A DNA stretch of 64,000 nt from Marinosulfonomonas sp. (GTDB taxonomy: Bacteria; Pseudomonadota; Alphaproteobacteria; Rhodobacterales; Rhodobacteraceae), in assembly GCA_015488685.1 (NCBI GenBank), contig WFNH01000096.1, positions 1-64,000 of the forward strand, in the 5' to 3' direction. A program made the translations under genes and the position numbers. This document shows positions 29,876 to 38,631 of the stretch, piece after piece. The notes under the pieces are model-generated. The model was given only the letters and a program-made list of their open reading frames with translations. It made no database searches and was not told where the DNA came from. Position 1 is the first letter of the stretch; every line of letters starts with the position of its first letter.

Positions 29876-30401
29876 TCAGAGCTTTTTTGACCACCTACAG
29901 CAACTTCGCCATACCCGCCGCACCCTTGCGGCCGGGACAATGCTATTTGACCGCGATGATCCTGTGACCTCGGTTTACAGGGTTGAAAGCGGTGAAGTTC
30001 ATTTGTTGCGGCGACAGGAGGACGGGGCGGAATTTATCCTGCAACGGGCAATGGCAGGGGTGCTGTTGGCCGAAGCTTCGATCACGTCGAAGGCTTATCA
30101 CTGTGGCGCTGTTGTGGTTCGCCATTCGGTTCTGGCAGTGTTTTCGCGCGCGGATGTGCAGGCTTTGATTGCCCAAAATCAACAGGCCGCGACCGCCTTT
30201 GCCACCCATCTGGGCCGCGAAGTTCGCGAGGCACGGATGCGGGCCGAAATTTTGTCCCTGAAACGGGTTTCCGAGCGGTTGGATGCGTGGCTGATTTGGA
30301 ATGATAATACCTTGATAAATAAGGGTAAATGGCATCAAGTTGCCAAGGAAATCGGCGTGTCTTCCGAAGCGCTATATAGAGAGCTTGCGCGGCGTCGGTA
30401 A
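29871..30401 (+). CDS. Crp/Fnr-family transcriptional regulator
   Basis: A 176-residue regulator with an N-terminal cyclic-nucleotide-binding-like fold (LAAGTMLFDRDDPVTSVYRV, GEVHLLRRQEDGAEFILQRA) and a long dimer helix. The C-terminal winged helix is compact (WHQVAKEIGVSSEALYREL). There is no FNR-type four-cysteine cluster and only one Cys, so neither Fe-S sensing nor a classical cAMP pocket is obvious. The track starts 28 codons upstream, inside the divergent gene; I prefer the ATG at 29871. No Shine-Dalgarno is visible there, so translation may be leaderless. Confidence 0.85.
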   Translation: MSQSFFDHLQQLRHTRRTLAAGTMLFDRDDPVTSVYRVESGEVHLLRRQEDGAEFILQRAMAGVLLAEASITSKAYHCGAVVVRHSVLAVFSRADVQALIAQNQQAATAFATHLGREVREARMRAEILSLKRVSERLDAWLIWNDNTLINKGKWHQVAKEIGVSSEALYRELARRR

Positions 30402-30447
30402 AGCGGGCAAATTGCGCGTAACATATATGAAAACCGGGGGTTATCCG

Positions 30448-31188
30448 ATGCGACTTGAGGGAAAAACAGCAATTGTAACGGGGGCCGGTTCGGGCTTTGG
30501 CGCAGGCATTGCCCGCAAATTTGCCGCCGAGGGCGCGCGGGTGATGGTGGCCGATATCAACATGGAGGGGGCCGAAGCTGTGGCCACCGAAGTGGGCGGC
30601 ATCGCGCAAAAGGTGGATGTGGCCAATGGTGCGAGCGTGGCTGCGATGATCAATGCTGCGCAAGAGGCGTTCGGACAGATCGACATTCTGGTGAACAACG
30701 CCGGTATCACCCATATGCCCGGCCCGATGGAACAGGTCAGCGAAGAGGATTTCGACCGCGTGTTGGCCGTGAACGCCAAATCGGTTTACCTGACCGCGCG
30801 CGAGTTGGTGCCGCTGATGAAGGCGGCAAAGGCGGGGGTGATCCTGAATGTGGCCTCGACCGCGGGGGTTTCGCCGCGTCCGAACCTGAACTGGTATAAT
30901 GCATCCAAAGGCTGGATGATCACTGCAACGCGCACGATGGCGGTGGAACTGGCCCCGTTCGGCATACGGGTAAACGCGATCAATCCGGTGGCCGGTGATA
31001 CACCGCTACTGAAAACATTCATGGGCGAGGACACGCCGGAAATTCGTGCCAAGTTTTTGTCGACCATCCCTTTGGGGCGTTTTTCCACGCCCGAGGATAT
31101 GGGCAATGCGGCGGCCTTCCTGTGCTCGGACGAGGCCAGCATGATCACCGGCGTTGCGATGGAAGTTGACGGTGGGCGGTGCATTTAA
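30448..31188 (+). CDS. SDR-family oxidoreductase
   Basis: A 246-residue short-chain dehydrogenase/reductase. The Rossmann motif TGAGSGFGAGIA, NNAG, and the active-site Tyr and Lys in NWYNASKGW are visible; the catalytic Ser is in NVASTAG. The family acts on alcohols and ketones such as 3-oxoacyl or sugar-alcohol substrates, unassigned here. The track starts 36 codons upstream; MRLEGKTAIVTGAG is the usual N-terminus and has GGGGG about 7 bases upstream. Confidence 0.88.
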   Translation: MRLEGKTAIVTGAGSGFGAGIARKFAAEGARVMVADINMEGAEAVATEVGGIAQKVDVANGASVAAMINAAQEAFGQIDILVNNAGITHMPGPMEQVSEEDFDRVLAVNAKSVYLTARELVPLMKAAKAGVILNVASTAGVSPRPNLNWYNASKGWMITATRTMAVELAPFGIRVNAINPVAGDTPLLKTFMGEDTPEIRAKFLSTIPLGRFSTPEDMGNAAAFLCSDEASMITGVAMEVDGGRCI

Positions 31189-31198
31189 GCGCCGAGGC

Positions 31199-31249
31199 GG
31201 GGGTTTCACACCCCCACACCCCCGTGAGGTATTTTTGGAAAGAAGAAGG
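31199..31249 (+). repeat. Hairpin plus GAGGTATTTTTGGAAAGAAGAAGG leader, copy 2
   Basis: GGGGGT-TTCAC-ACCCCC (31199-31215) is followed by GGTATTTTTGGAAAGAAGAAGG (31228-31249), which supplies the ribosome-binding site of the P1 peptidase gene 8 bases later. It matches the architecture at 16065-16097 in front of ureB. Confidence 0.55.
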
Positions 31250-31257
31250 GCAAATAT

Positions 31258-32250
31258 ATGAAGCCGGGACCGCTTAATCTGATTACTGACGTGGCCGGAT
31301 TGCGGGTGGGCAATGCGGCGGATGCCAAGGTGAAATCGGGATCAACCGTGTTGGTTGGCGATGCGCCTTTTGTCGCCGCTGTTCATGTGATGGGAGGCGC
31401 GCCCGGCACGCGGGAAACCGATTTGCTTGCGCCGGATAAAGTGGTGCAGGAGGTGGATGCGCTGGTGCTGTCCGGCGGCTCGGCCTTTGGGCTGGACGCG
31501 GCTTCGGGTGTGGCGGATGCTTTGCGTGCACAGGGGCGCGGGTTTGAGATTGGCGGACAACACGTGCCGATTGTGCCGGCGGCGATCCTGTTTGATTTGC
31601 TGAATGGTGGCGACAAGGATTGGGACGAGAACCCTTACAAGGGATTGGGCCGCGCGGCGTTAGAGACCGCAGCGGTCGAGTTTTCTTTAGGCACCCACGG
31701 CGCGGGCGTTGGGGCAACTGTGACAGGGTTGAAAGGCGGGCTTGGGTCGGCCTCGGTCGTGCTCGAATGTGGCGTGACGGTTGGCGCCTTGGTGGCCGTG
31801 AATGCGCAAGGGGCGGTGACGGTTGGGGACGGGCCGCAGTTCTGGGCCGCGCCCTTTGAAATGGATGGCGAGTTTGGCGCGGGCGGCATGGCGCAGGATT
31901 ATGACGCAGGCCATGAGCCACGCCCCGAAACCCAGTTGCGCGAGAACACCACGATTGCGATTGTCGCCACCGATGCGGTGCTGACGCAGGCGCAGGCCAC
32001 GCGCATGGCCACCGCCGCGCATGACGGCATGGCGCGGGCGATTGTGCCCAGCCACACGCCCTATGACGGGGATCTGGTGTTTGGCGTGTCCACGGGGGTT
32101 AAACCGCTGCCAGATCCGGTGTTTGACCCGATCCGGCTGGGCCATGCCGCCGCTGTTTGCCTAAGCCGTGCGATTGCCCGCGGGATATACGAGGCCACGC
32201 CCGAGGACGGGGACAGATGGCCGACGTGGCAGGAGAAATTCGGTCGATAG
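31258..32250 (+). CDS. P1-family (DmpA/BapA-like) N-terminal-nucleophile aminopeptidase
   Basis: A 330-residue peptidase of the Ntn family that cleaves itself into two chains and then removes N-terminal residues from peptides or beta-peptides. VHVMGGAPGTRETDLL, LSGGSAFGLDAASGV and GLKGGLGSASV are family signatures. By alignment from memory, the self-cleavage site should be just before Thr231 in ENTTIAIVATDA, using Thr as nucleophile. It is preceded by the hairpin/GAAGAAGG leader. Its TAG stop lies at the edge of the MITE-like palindrome. Confidence 0.88.
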   Translation: MKPGPLNLITDVAGLRVGNAADAKVKSGSTVLVGDAPFVAAVHVMGGAPGTRETDLLAPDKVVQEVDALVLSGGSAFGLDAASGVADALRAQGRGFEIGGQHVPIVPAAILFDLLNGGDKDWDENPYKGLGRAALETAAVEFSLGTHGAGVGATVTGLKGGLGSASVVLECGVTVGALVAVNAQGAVTVGDGPQFWAAPFEMDGEFGAGGMAQDYDAGHEPRPETQLRENTTIAIVATDAVLTQAQATRMATAAHDGMARAIVPSHTPYDGDLVFGVSTGVKPLPDPVFDPIRLGHAAAVCLSRAIARGIYEATPEDGDRWPTWQEKFGR

Positions 32251-32363
32251 AGCATGTTGCACCAAATTGAATTCACCCAAAGACCCGAACGCATTCGCCA
32301 AAGCGAACACTGCCTCGGGTCTTTGGGTGAATGCTTGAAACCGATTGGGTGCAACACGCTCTA
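32248..32363. mobile_element. 116-bp MITE-like palindromic element between convergent genes
   Basis: The outer arms TAGAGCATGTTGCACC and GGTGCAACACGCTCTA match at 15 of 16 positions. Inside them ATTCACCCAAAGACCCGA and TCGGGTCTTTGGGTGAAT match perfectly over 18 bases, and at the centre TTCGC-CAAA-GCGAA pairs. The element therefore folds almost end to end. It codes for nothing and exactly fills the gap between two convergent genes, and its terminal TAG/CTA supplies both stop codons. It may also serve as a two-way terminator. Terminal TA suggests an IS630/Tc1-type relative, but no transposase is near. Confidence 0.7.
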
Positions 32364-33002
32364 ACTGTTCGCCAGCAGCACCGCCGGAAAGGCCATCATG
32401 TTCACGCCGATATGTGACAGGGTGGACAGGTAGATCGACTTGGTTCGCCATGCGAGGACACCCCAGAGCAAGCCCATGATGGCCGCGCCGCCGATCAGGG
32501 CCAGTGCGCCGCCCTGATACTGTGCGCCTTTGATCAACGCCAAAGCGATGTGCCATGCGGTGAACAATACCAGCGGATAGATGATGGCATAGCGGGCGTC
32601 TTGCGGAAAATGGCGGATGAACGCGCCGCGCCAGAACAGTTCTTCGGCGGTGCCGTTGATGATAGCGAACAGTGTTGCCAGCAGCAGGATGCGGGGGGAC
32701 AGGGATGTGGCCACCGGCAGGAAGGCGGCAAAGAACACCAGCACCACGGGCAGTATGGCAAGGGCAAGGTTCAGTGCATTTGCAGGCTTCGGGCGGGCGT
32801 AAAGCCGTTTCAGGTTGCGCGGGCCGATTATGGCCAGACCAAAGCCAAAGCACACCACGCCCCAGTAGATCGCCAACGCAATTGCCAGCCCGCGCGGGTT
32901 TCCAAGGCTGTGGGTTAGCGCCGGAAACAGGTAGATCAGCATCAGCACAATCAGCGGTGTTGCCACCAGCAGGGTCTTTTGCGGGACAGAGAAACGGCTC
33001 AT
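32361..33002 (-). CDS. CPBP-family intramembrane metalloprotease
   Basis: A 213-residue membrane protein with about six helices. The CPBP (Abi) signature EELFWRG (120-126), His151 in FTAWHIA and the later LSHIGVNMM supply the expected Glu and His ligands. Family members are CAAX-prenyl-protease-like intramembrane proteases. The track starts far inside the upstream hydrolase gene; I chose ATG 33002, which overlaps that gene's stop (ATGA). Its own stop falls in the MITE-like element. Confidence 0.88.
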   Translation of the reverse strand: MSRFSVPQKTLLVATPLIVLMLIYLFPALTHSLGNPRGLAIALAIYWGVVCFGFGLAIIGPRNLKRLYARPKPANALNLALAILPVVLVFFAAFLPVATSLSPRILLLATLFAIINGTAEELFWRGAFIRHFPQDARYAIIYPLVLFTAWHIALALIKGAQYQGGALALIGGAAIMGLLWGVLAWRTKSIYLSTLSHIGVNMMAFPAVLLANS

Positions 33003-33793
33003 GCCAGCAGCGCCTTGACCATATCGCTGTCCGGCTGTGCCAGATCGTCGATCACATCGAAATGGTGTCGGTTCGGGGCGATGGTCAGTTGCGTATCGGG
33101 CCAGCCCTCTGCCAGCCAGCGGGCCTGATCCAGAAAGACGGGGCGCTCGTTTGCACCGACCCAGACGTGGGTGGGAATGTTGCGCAAATCCTTGCACAGC
33201 AGGGGGCTTTCGGCCTTGGCTTCGGCCATGTCCATGCGCAGCGTTTCGTTCATACTTGTTTGCAGCAGCGGGCGCAGGTCGGAGAGTGGCGAGATCGGCA
33301 TAATCCGCTGCACCCTATCGACCACATCCAACGCCACATCCGCACAGCGCATCCGCGCTACCAGATGCCCACCCGCCGAATGGCCGGTCAGCACAACCGG
33401 CCCCTGAATGCACTTTGCCGCTGCCTCAATCGCGCGGGCAATCTGGCGGGTGATGTCGGCAATCCGCGCCTCGGGGGCCAGCGTGTAGGACGGCATCGCC
33501 ACCGCCCAGCCCCGCGCCACAGCACCGGCGGCCAGATGCGACCATGATTTGTTGTCGAACGCCATCCAGTAGCCGCCATGCACGAACACCATCAGCCCCT
33601 TGGGCTTGCCGGTGGCCGGATAGAACAGATCGAATAGTTCGCGCGCGCCCTCGCCATAGCGCAGGTTCAGCCGCGCCCGCCCGAAAGCATTTTCCAGCGA
33701 CCGGAAGTCATGCGCGGCGTCATCCCAGCGGTCAGAATATTCATCGGCCCCGTCGATATAGGCGCTGTTGCTGTAGGCATCGTCAAAATCCAT
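32999..33793 (-). CDS. Alpha/beta hydrolase (kynurenine-formamidase-like esterase)
   Basis: A 264-residue esterase. Oxyanion-hole motif HGGYW (72-76), nucleophile Ser139 in GHSAGG and a C-terminal HHFD with the probable catalytic His are visible. MDFDDAYSNSAYIDGADEY matches the usual N-terminus of this subgroup, so I start at 33793, which has GGGG six bases upstream. The track start (33859) would leave almost no room before the divergent gabD-like gene. It is coupled to the CPBP gene. Confidence 0.85.
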   Translation of the reverse strand: MDFDDAYSNSAYIDGADEYSDRWDDAAHDFRSLENAFGRARLNLRYGEGARELFDLFYPATGKPKGLMVFVHGGYWMAFDNKSWSHLAAGAVARGWAVAMPSYTLAPEARIADITRQIARAIEAAAKCIQGPVVLTGHSAGGHLVARMRCADVALDVVDRVQRIMPISPLSDLRPLLQTSMNETLRMDMAEAKAESPLLCKDLRNIPTHVWVGANERPVFLDQARWLAEGWPDTQLTIAPNRHHFDVIDDLAQPDSDMVKALLA

Positions 33794-33885
33794 ATCCGGC
33801 CCCGATAATTTGATCATTTTTCTGGACAACATGAAACGCACATGCTCTGCCATTGTCAAAGAGACATTTTCTGCAGGAGAACACC

Positions 33886-35364
33886 ATGCTTGAATCCGCT
33901 ACAAACCTGAAAGACCTGCTAAAGGATCCCTCGTTGCTGGCCACCAAAGGCTATGTGAATGGCGAATGGATTGACGCCAGCGATGGCAACAGCTTTGACG
34001 TCACCAACCCCGCGCGCGGGGATGTGGTGTGTCAGGTGGCCGACCTGACCCGCGCAGATGTGAACCGCGCGATTGCGGCGGCACAGGTGGCGCAGAAAAA
34101 ATGGGCGGCGCTGACAGCCAAGGAACGGGCCAATACCCTGCGGGCGTGGTATGACCTGATGATGGAAAACGCCGATGATCTGGCCACGATCCTGACCGCC
34201 GAAATGGGCAAACCCTTTGCCGAAGCGCGAGGCGAGATCGTTTATGGCGCATCCTTCATCGAATGGTTCGCGGAAGAGGCCAAGCGCGTTTACGGCGAAA
34301 CCATTCCCGGTCATCAAGCGGACAAACGCATCACCGTGATCAAGCAGCCAATCGGTGTTGTCGGCTCGATCACCCCGTGGAATTTCCCTAACGCGATGAT
34401 CACCCGCAAGGCCGGTCCGGCCCTTGCCGCCGGTTGCGCCTTTGTCGCCCGCCCTGCCGCTGAAACGCCGCTGTCGGCGCTGGCGCTGGCGGTGCTGGCC
34501 GATCGCGCGGGCATCCCTGCGGGCGTGTTTTCCGTTGTGCCATCAACCCATTCATCGGATGTGGGCAAGGAATTCTGCGAAAACCCGATTGTGCGCAAAC
34601 TGACCTTCACCGGTTCGACCGAAGTGGGCCGCATCCTGTTGCGCCAAGCCGCCGATCAGGTGATGAAATGCTCGATGGAACTGGGCGGCAACGCGCCGTT
34701 TATCGTGTTTGACGACGCCGATCTGGATGCCGCTGTCGAAGGCGCGATGATCTGTAAATTCCGCAACAACGGCCAGACTTGTGTATGTGCCAACCGGATT
34801 TATGTGCAGGCAGGTGTTTATGATGCATTTGCCAAAAAGCTGGCTGTGGCCGTTGGCAATCTGAATGTGGGGGACGGATTGAACGACGGCACCACCACCG
34901 GCCCGCTGATCAATGATGACGCCGTGGAGAAAGTACAGGATCATCTGGCCGATGCCCTGAATAAAGGCGGTGAAATCCTGATGGGGGGCAAGGGGCACGC
35001 GCTGGGCGGCACTTTTTACGAACCAACCATCGTCACCAATGTGACTCAGGATATGGCTGTGGCACAGGACGAAACCTTCGGCCCGCTGGCCGCCCTGTTC
35101 AAATTCGAAACCGAGGACGAGGTGATCGAGATGGCCAATGATACCATTTTCGGCCTTGCCTCTTATTTCTACGCCAAGGACCTGTCGCGAGTCTACAAGG
35201 TGGCCGAGGCGCTGGAATACGGCATGGTCGGCATCAACACCGGTATCATTTCCACCGAAGTCGCCCCCTTTGGCGGGGTCAAACAATCGGGCCTGGGCCG
35301 CGAAGGCAGCCGCCACGGGATGGAGGACTATCTGGAGATGAAATATCTCTGCATGTCGGTCTAA
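33886..35364 (+). CDS. gabD: NAD(P)-dependent succinate-semialdehyde dehydrogenase
   Basis: A 492-residue GabD-type dehydrogenase oxidising succinate semialdehyde to succinate, for example in GABA breakdown. Motifs are [47 protein letters not shown], and [15 protein letters not shown] with the catalytic Cys and the neighbouring Cys typical of GabD. The ATG at 33886 has AGGAGA upstream; the track starts 11 codons earlier. No GABA transaminase gene adjoins, so related semialdehydes remain possible. Confidence 0.9.
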   Translation: MLESATNLKDLLKDPSLLATKGYVNGEWIDASDGNSFDVTNPARGDVVCQVADLTRADVNRAIAAAQVAQKKWAALTAKERANTLRAWYDLMMENADDLATILTAEMGKPFAEARGEIVYGASFIEWFAEEAKRVYGETIPGHQADKRITVIKQPIGVVGSITPWNFPNAMITRKAGPALAAGCAFVARPAAETPLSALALAVLADRAGIPAGVFSVVPSTHSSDVGKEFCENPIVRKLTFTGSTEVGRILLRQAADQVMKCSMELGGNAPFIVFDDADLDAAVEGAMICKFRNNGQTCVCANRIYVQAGVYDAFAKKLAVAVGNLNVGDGLNDGTTTGPLINDDAVEKVQDHLADALNKGGEILMGGKGHALGGTFYEPTIVTNVTQDMAVAQDETFGPLAALFKFETEDEVIEMANDTIFGLASYFYAKDLSRVYKVAEALEYGMVGINTGIISTEVAPFGGVKQSGLGREGSRHGMEDYLEMKYLCMSV

Positions 35365-35416
35365 AATCTTTGAATCAATCTTCGGACTCGACCCTGGGGC
35401 CTAAACCTAGGGCGGG
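35365..35416. terminator. Convergent-gene terminator region
   Basis: Between the gabD-like stop and the RDD gene stop. AAATCTTTGAA..CAATCTTCGGACT is a decayed version of the palindrome after the first ALDH gene, and CCCTGGGG..CCTAGGG forms an imperfect stem. Probably terminates both convergent transcripts. Confidence 0.4.
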
Positions 35417-36277
35417 TCATTCCTGTTTGTTTTTGTTATGGAACTTGCTTTCGCGCGCGTCCCCGAACAACTGGCGGCTTTCCAGATATTCGCGTTGCTG
35501 ACGATAGAATTCGGACAGGAAGTCCCAGTAATCGGTCGGCAACACCTGCTCGACATAGTCTATCTTGCGCTGGATGGTCCGAGCCACTTCTGAAATGCGG
35601 GCAATCGCCTGTGGTGATTTCGGGGACTCGCGCAGGATTTCTTCCAGCGTCTGCAATTCATAGCGACCATAGACATCCAGATGGGATGCATCGAAAACAA
35701 AGGTTGGTTTTTGCACTGATTTTCGCACCGCAAGGTCGGGCAGCAGGATTGCCTTGGGGTTATCCACCACCAGTGTTCCGGCGATCATATCCCCCAGCCG
35801 CAGATGCTTTTTGTTAATAAGCGGCACCAGCAAAACTCCAACCATCCACCCGCCAAGCGCCAGACCAACCCAGCCGCTTTCAAGGGTGCCGGACATCAAG
35901 GTGGTTGCGGGCATGAACACCTCGACTTCTTTCATCAGGTTTCGCGCGACGATCTGATGCGGGGTCAGGCGGCCACCGTCGGCACTGATCACGCGGATTT
36001 TGACGATACGTTTGCCCAATGTACGCCCGTTCCAGACCAGTTCCGAAAAAATGTAATAAGGCACCCGGATAAAGAAAATCAGCAGCAAAAACAGTGTGGC
36101 CAGCATGGACGCCGCAATCAGACCCGCCCAGATCAGCCCGATAAACAGCAGTAACAGCCCGCCAAAGGTGATCAGGATGTCAAGGAACTGCGCCCCGAAC
36201 CGTGATCCGCCCGAGGCGATCTCGAATGAAATCGGAACGCCTTCGGGGGGGCGGATGTTTTCGGCCCGATTGCTCAT
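35417..36277 (-). CDS. RDD-family membrane protein
   Basis: A 286-residue protein with an N-terminal RDD domain (SRFGAQFLDILITFGGLLLL, the Arg and Asp of the name) of about three to four membrane helices and GRTLGKRIVKIRVISADGGRL. The C-terminal ~110 residues are soluble and charged, ending KFHNKNKQE. Function is unknown; RDD proteins commonly accompany MoxR-DUF58-SpoIIM clusters. It is the last gene of that operon and overlaps the SpoIIM-like gene by 4 bases. Confidence 0.85.
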   Translation of the reverse strand: MSNRAENIRPPEGVPISFEIASGGSRFGAQFLDILITFGGLLLLFIGLIWAGLIAASMLATLFLLLIFFIRVPYYIFSELVWNGRTLGKRIVKIRVISADGGRLTPHQIVARNLMKEVEVFMPATTLMSGTLESGWVGLALGGWMVGVLLVPLINKKHLRLGDMIAGTLVVDNPKAILLPDLAVRKSVQKPTFVFDASHLDVYGRYELQTLEEILRESPKSPQAIARISEVARTIQRKIDYVEQVLPTDYWDFLSEFYRQQREYLESRQLFGDARESKFHNKNKQE

Positions 36278-37317
36278 GCCTGGGCCTCGATTTCGGCAGG
36301 CATGTTATGGCGGCGCCCCGCGAAACCCAGCCAAAGAAACCACAACAGCCCGACCCCCCAGCCAATGGCGAGCCTGATAGCTGTATCTTGAACCAGTTGG
36401 CGCAAAAACCCTTCGATCATGGCGGCGACGATCAACATCAGCCCGGCCAGGATAATCAGTTTTACCGCATCATGCCCCGCTATTTGCAGCGCCTGACGCC
36501 GTGTGTGGTTTCCGGGCAGCAACACGGCAAGCCCCAGTTGCGCCCCGCCAGCACAGGCCAGACAGATGGCCGACAGTTCGGTAACACCGTGGATAGAAAG
36601 CCATCCAAACACCTCGTATGCCAACCCCGCTTCGGCATACATAGCAAAGAAGGCCCCTAACAAAAGCCCGTTATAAAATGTCAGCACAAAGCTGGGGAGG
36701 GTCACAAAAATACCCAGCGCAAAGATAAATATCGCAATCCCCGTGTTGTGGGAAAACAGGAACGAGGCAAACACGCCCAACGTTTCCTTGTTTCGCCCGC
36801 CATCATCGAAAAGCGTGGACCGCAAATATTCGACCGACGCACCGGGCGCGCGCCCGTCCGACATTTCGGGCGGCACAAAAGTAAAATACCAGCCGGGGTC
36901 CTGAAAATACAGCACATAGCCCACAACAGCCCCCAGAACCATCGCAAGGAATCCGATCAGCAATGGCAGGCTTGAACGACGCACGGCGCGCGGGATGCCC
37001 TCTGAAAATAGCCGCCATATGGCTCCGCGTATCCCCTCTTGCGGGGCATAGACCACCAGATAGGCGCGGGCGCAAAGGGCTTCGAGATAAGCAAGCAATG
37101 CCTTGTCCATCGAAATAGAGCGGGCAACGCTAAGCGAGTTCATCGCTTGGCGGTATAGGCTGGCCAGTTCATGCACCTGTTCGTATCTCAACGCGCCAAC
37201 GCCGGATCTTTCCGCCCATGACAGCAGGGTTTCCAGCTTTTTCCAACCGGCTTCGCGTTCGGCCCGAAACCGGGATGATCGGATAAGGTCGGTGTTACGG
37301 GTGGGGCGGATCGTCAT
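36274..37317 (-). CDS. SpoIIM-like (DUF95) membrane protein
   Basis: A 347-residue integral membrane protein of the stage II sporulation protein M family. The N-terminal ~100 residues are soluble and helical (SRFRAEREAGWKKLETLL), followed by about five to six helices with the family core TGIAIFIFALGIF, NGLLLGAFFAMYAEAG and WLSIHGVTELSAI. Non-sporulating bacteria carry it with MoxR clusters, where it may form a channel or scaffold. Start moved 26 codons downstream of the track to the ATG overlapping the DUF58 stop. Confidence 0.88.
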   Translation of the reverse strand: MTIRPTRNTDLIRSSRFRAEREAGWKKLETLLSWAERSGVGALRYEQVHELASLYRQAMNSLSVARSISMDKALLAYLEALCARAYLVVYAPQEGIRGAIWRLFSEGIPRAVRRSSLPLLIGFLAMVLGAVVGYVLYFQDPGWYFTFVPPEMSDGRAPGASVEYLRSTLFDDGGRNKETLGVFASFLFSHNTGIAIFIFALGIFVTLPSFVLTFYNGLLLGAFFAMYAEAGLAYEVFGWLSIHGVTELSAICLACAGGAQLGLAVLLPGNHTRRQALQIAGHDAVKLIILAGLMLIVAAMIEGFLRQLVQDTAIRLAIGWGVGLLWFLWLGFAGRRHNMPAEIEAQA

Positions 37318-38630
37318 ATCAGCTCCTGCGATTTGATATCTATATAGCGCGAGACCAGACTGGCTGTCAGTTGATCTGGTGTGGTGTCCAGACACAGGAT
37401 GCCAAGGCGGCGCAACCGGTCCAGCACCGCGCGGCGTTCGCGCATCAATTGCTGGGCAGAAACGGCTTTGGCAATTGCATCCATGGATACATCGGTGGTG
37501 TGGGCTATCCGGTGCAATTCGGGATCGCGCAGCGCAACATATAGCACCAGATGCTGGCGAGTGATTACAGCCAGATTTTCGGCCAGCAGTTCTGCGGTTA
37601 CGCTGTCGACAAAATCCGAAAAAACCACCACAAGGCTACGGCGGGCAAGGGTGCCGTTCAGCTGTGTCAGCCCCAGCGTGTGATTGGTTTCGGCAGTTTC
37701 CTGCTGGATCGTGGCACAGTGTTTCTGGATATGCCCAAAGGCGCGGCGTCCGGGTTGTGGCGGGATAAACTGGTGCGGGCGGCTGTCAAAGCTGTAGAAT
37801 CCGACATTATCGCCGCCCAACCCGCCTGCCCACGCCAAGGAAAGAGCGGCGTTGATCGAATGGTCCAGCTTGGACAGATTGCCAATACGTTCCCCCATCA
37901 AATATCCGGTATCCAGACATAGGATAATCTGGTGGTTGCGTTCGGCATGGGTTTCACGGGCCACAAGGCTGCGCATTCTGGCCGAGCGTTTCCAGTCAAT
38001 GCTGCGTGGGTCCATACCTGTCTGGAATTCGCGCAACTGTCGAAACTCCGAGCCTTCGCCCTTTAGGTTGACATCCTTCAACCCGTCAATCAGCGGCAGC
38101 ATTTGCGTATGGATTTCACCGTTCAATACCGGCGAGATATCCGGCGCAATGTCGATTTCCAGATCCAGCGGCCATGCGGGCAGGATTTCGAACAACCCAA
38201 GCCGCGAGGCAAAGCGCATCGACAGGCGATTTATATTTGCCGTGCCGCGCTCCAACAAGGTTAACGGTATTTCGCCCTGCACTGTGCTTTGCCCTTCATC
38301 GGTCTCCAGCGAAACCGTTGGCGTTGGCATGGCCAGTTTCGCCCCATGTGTCAGCCGGATTTCGATATGGCGCGGTATGGTGCCTTTGCCCGCAGTGATA
38401 GTCAGGCCCAGCGGTGTGGTGCTGCCGACAAATCCGGCATCGGCCAGATCAGTCACGACCGTGAAATTACGCGCGGCAGGGGACAGCAGCAGATCGAACA
38501 GCGCAACCAGCGCCACCGCCCCCCAAAGGACGCCGGCGATCAGGTTGCCATCCTGCCGGGTCAGCCCGATCAGGACTGTGGCAGCGGCCAGCGCCAGAAC
38601 CAGCGCGATAAGGCGGCGGGACGGTCGCAT
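37314..38630 (-). CDS. DUF58 domain protein with VWA-like fold
   Basis: A 438-residue protein with two N-terminal membrane helices (residues ~8-50), a beta-rich middle and the DUF58 core GSEFRQLREFQTGMDPRSID/WKRSARMRSLVARE, followed by a VWA-like region (ILCLDTGYLM, VVFSDFVDS). DUF58 proteins are usual partners of MoxR ATPases. It starts one base before the MoxR stop region and overlaps the SpoIIM gene by 4 bases, consistent with translational coupling. Confidence 0.88.
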   Translation of the reverse strand: MRPSRRLIALVLALAAATVLIGLTRQDGNLIAGVLWGAVALVALFDLLLSPAARNFTVVTDLADAGFVGSTTPLGLTITAGKGTIPRHIEIRLTHGAKLAMPTPTVSLETDEGQSTVQGEIPLTLLERGTANINRLSMRFASRLGLFEILPAWPLDLEIDIAPDISPVLNGEIHTQMLPLIDGLKDVNLKGEGSEFRQLREFQTGMDPRSIDWKRSARMRSLVARETHAERNHQIILCLDTGYLMGERIGNLSKLDHSINAALSLAWAGGLGGDNVGFYSFDSRPHQFIPPQPGRRAFGHIQKHCATIQQETAETNHTLGLTQLNGTLARRSLVVVFSDFVDSVTAELLAENLAVITRQHLVLYVALRDPELHRIAHTTDVSMDAIAKAVSAQQLMRERRAVLDRLRRLGILCLDTTPDQLTASLVSRYIDIKSQELI

Positions 38631-38631
38631 T

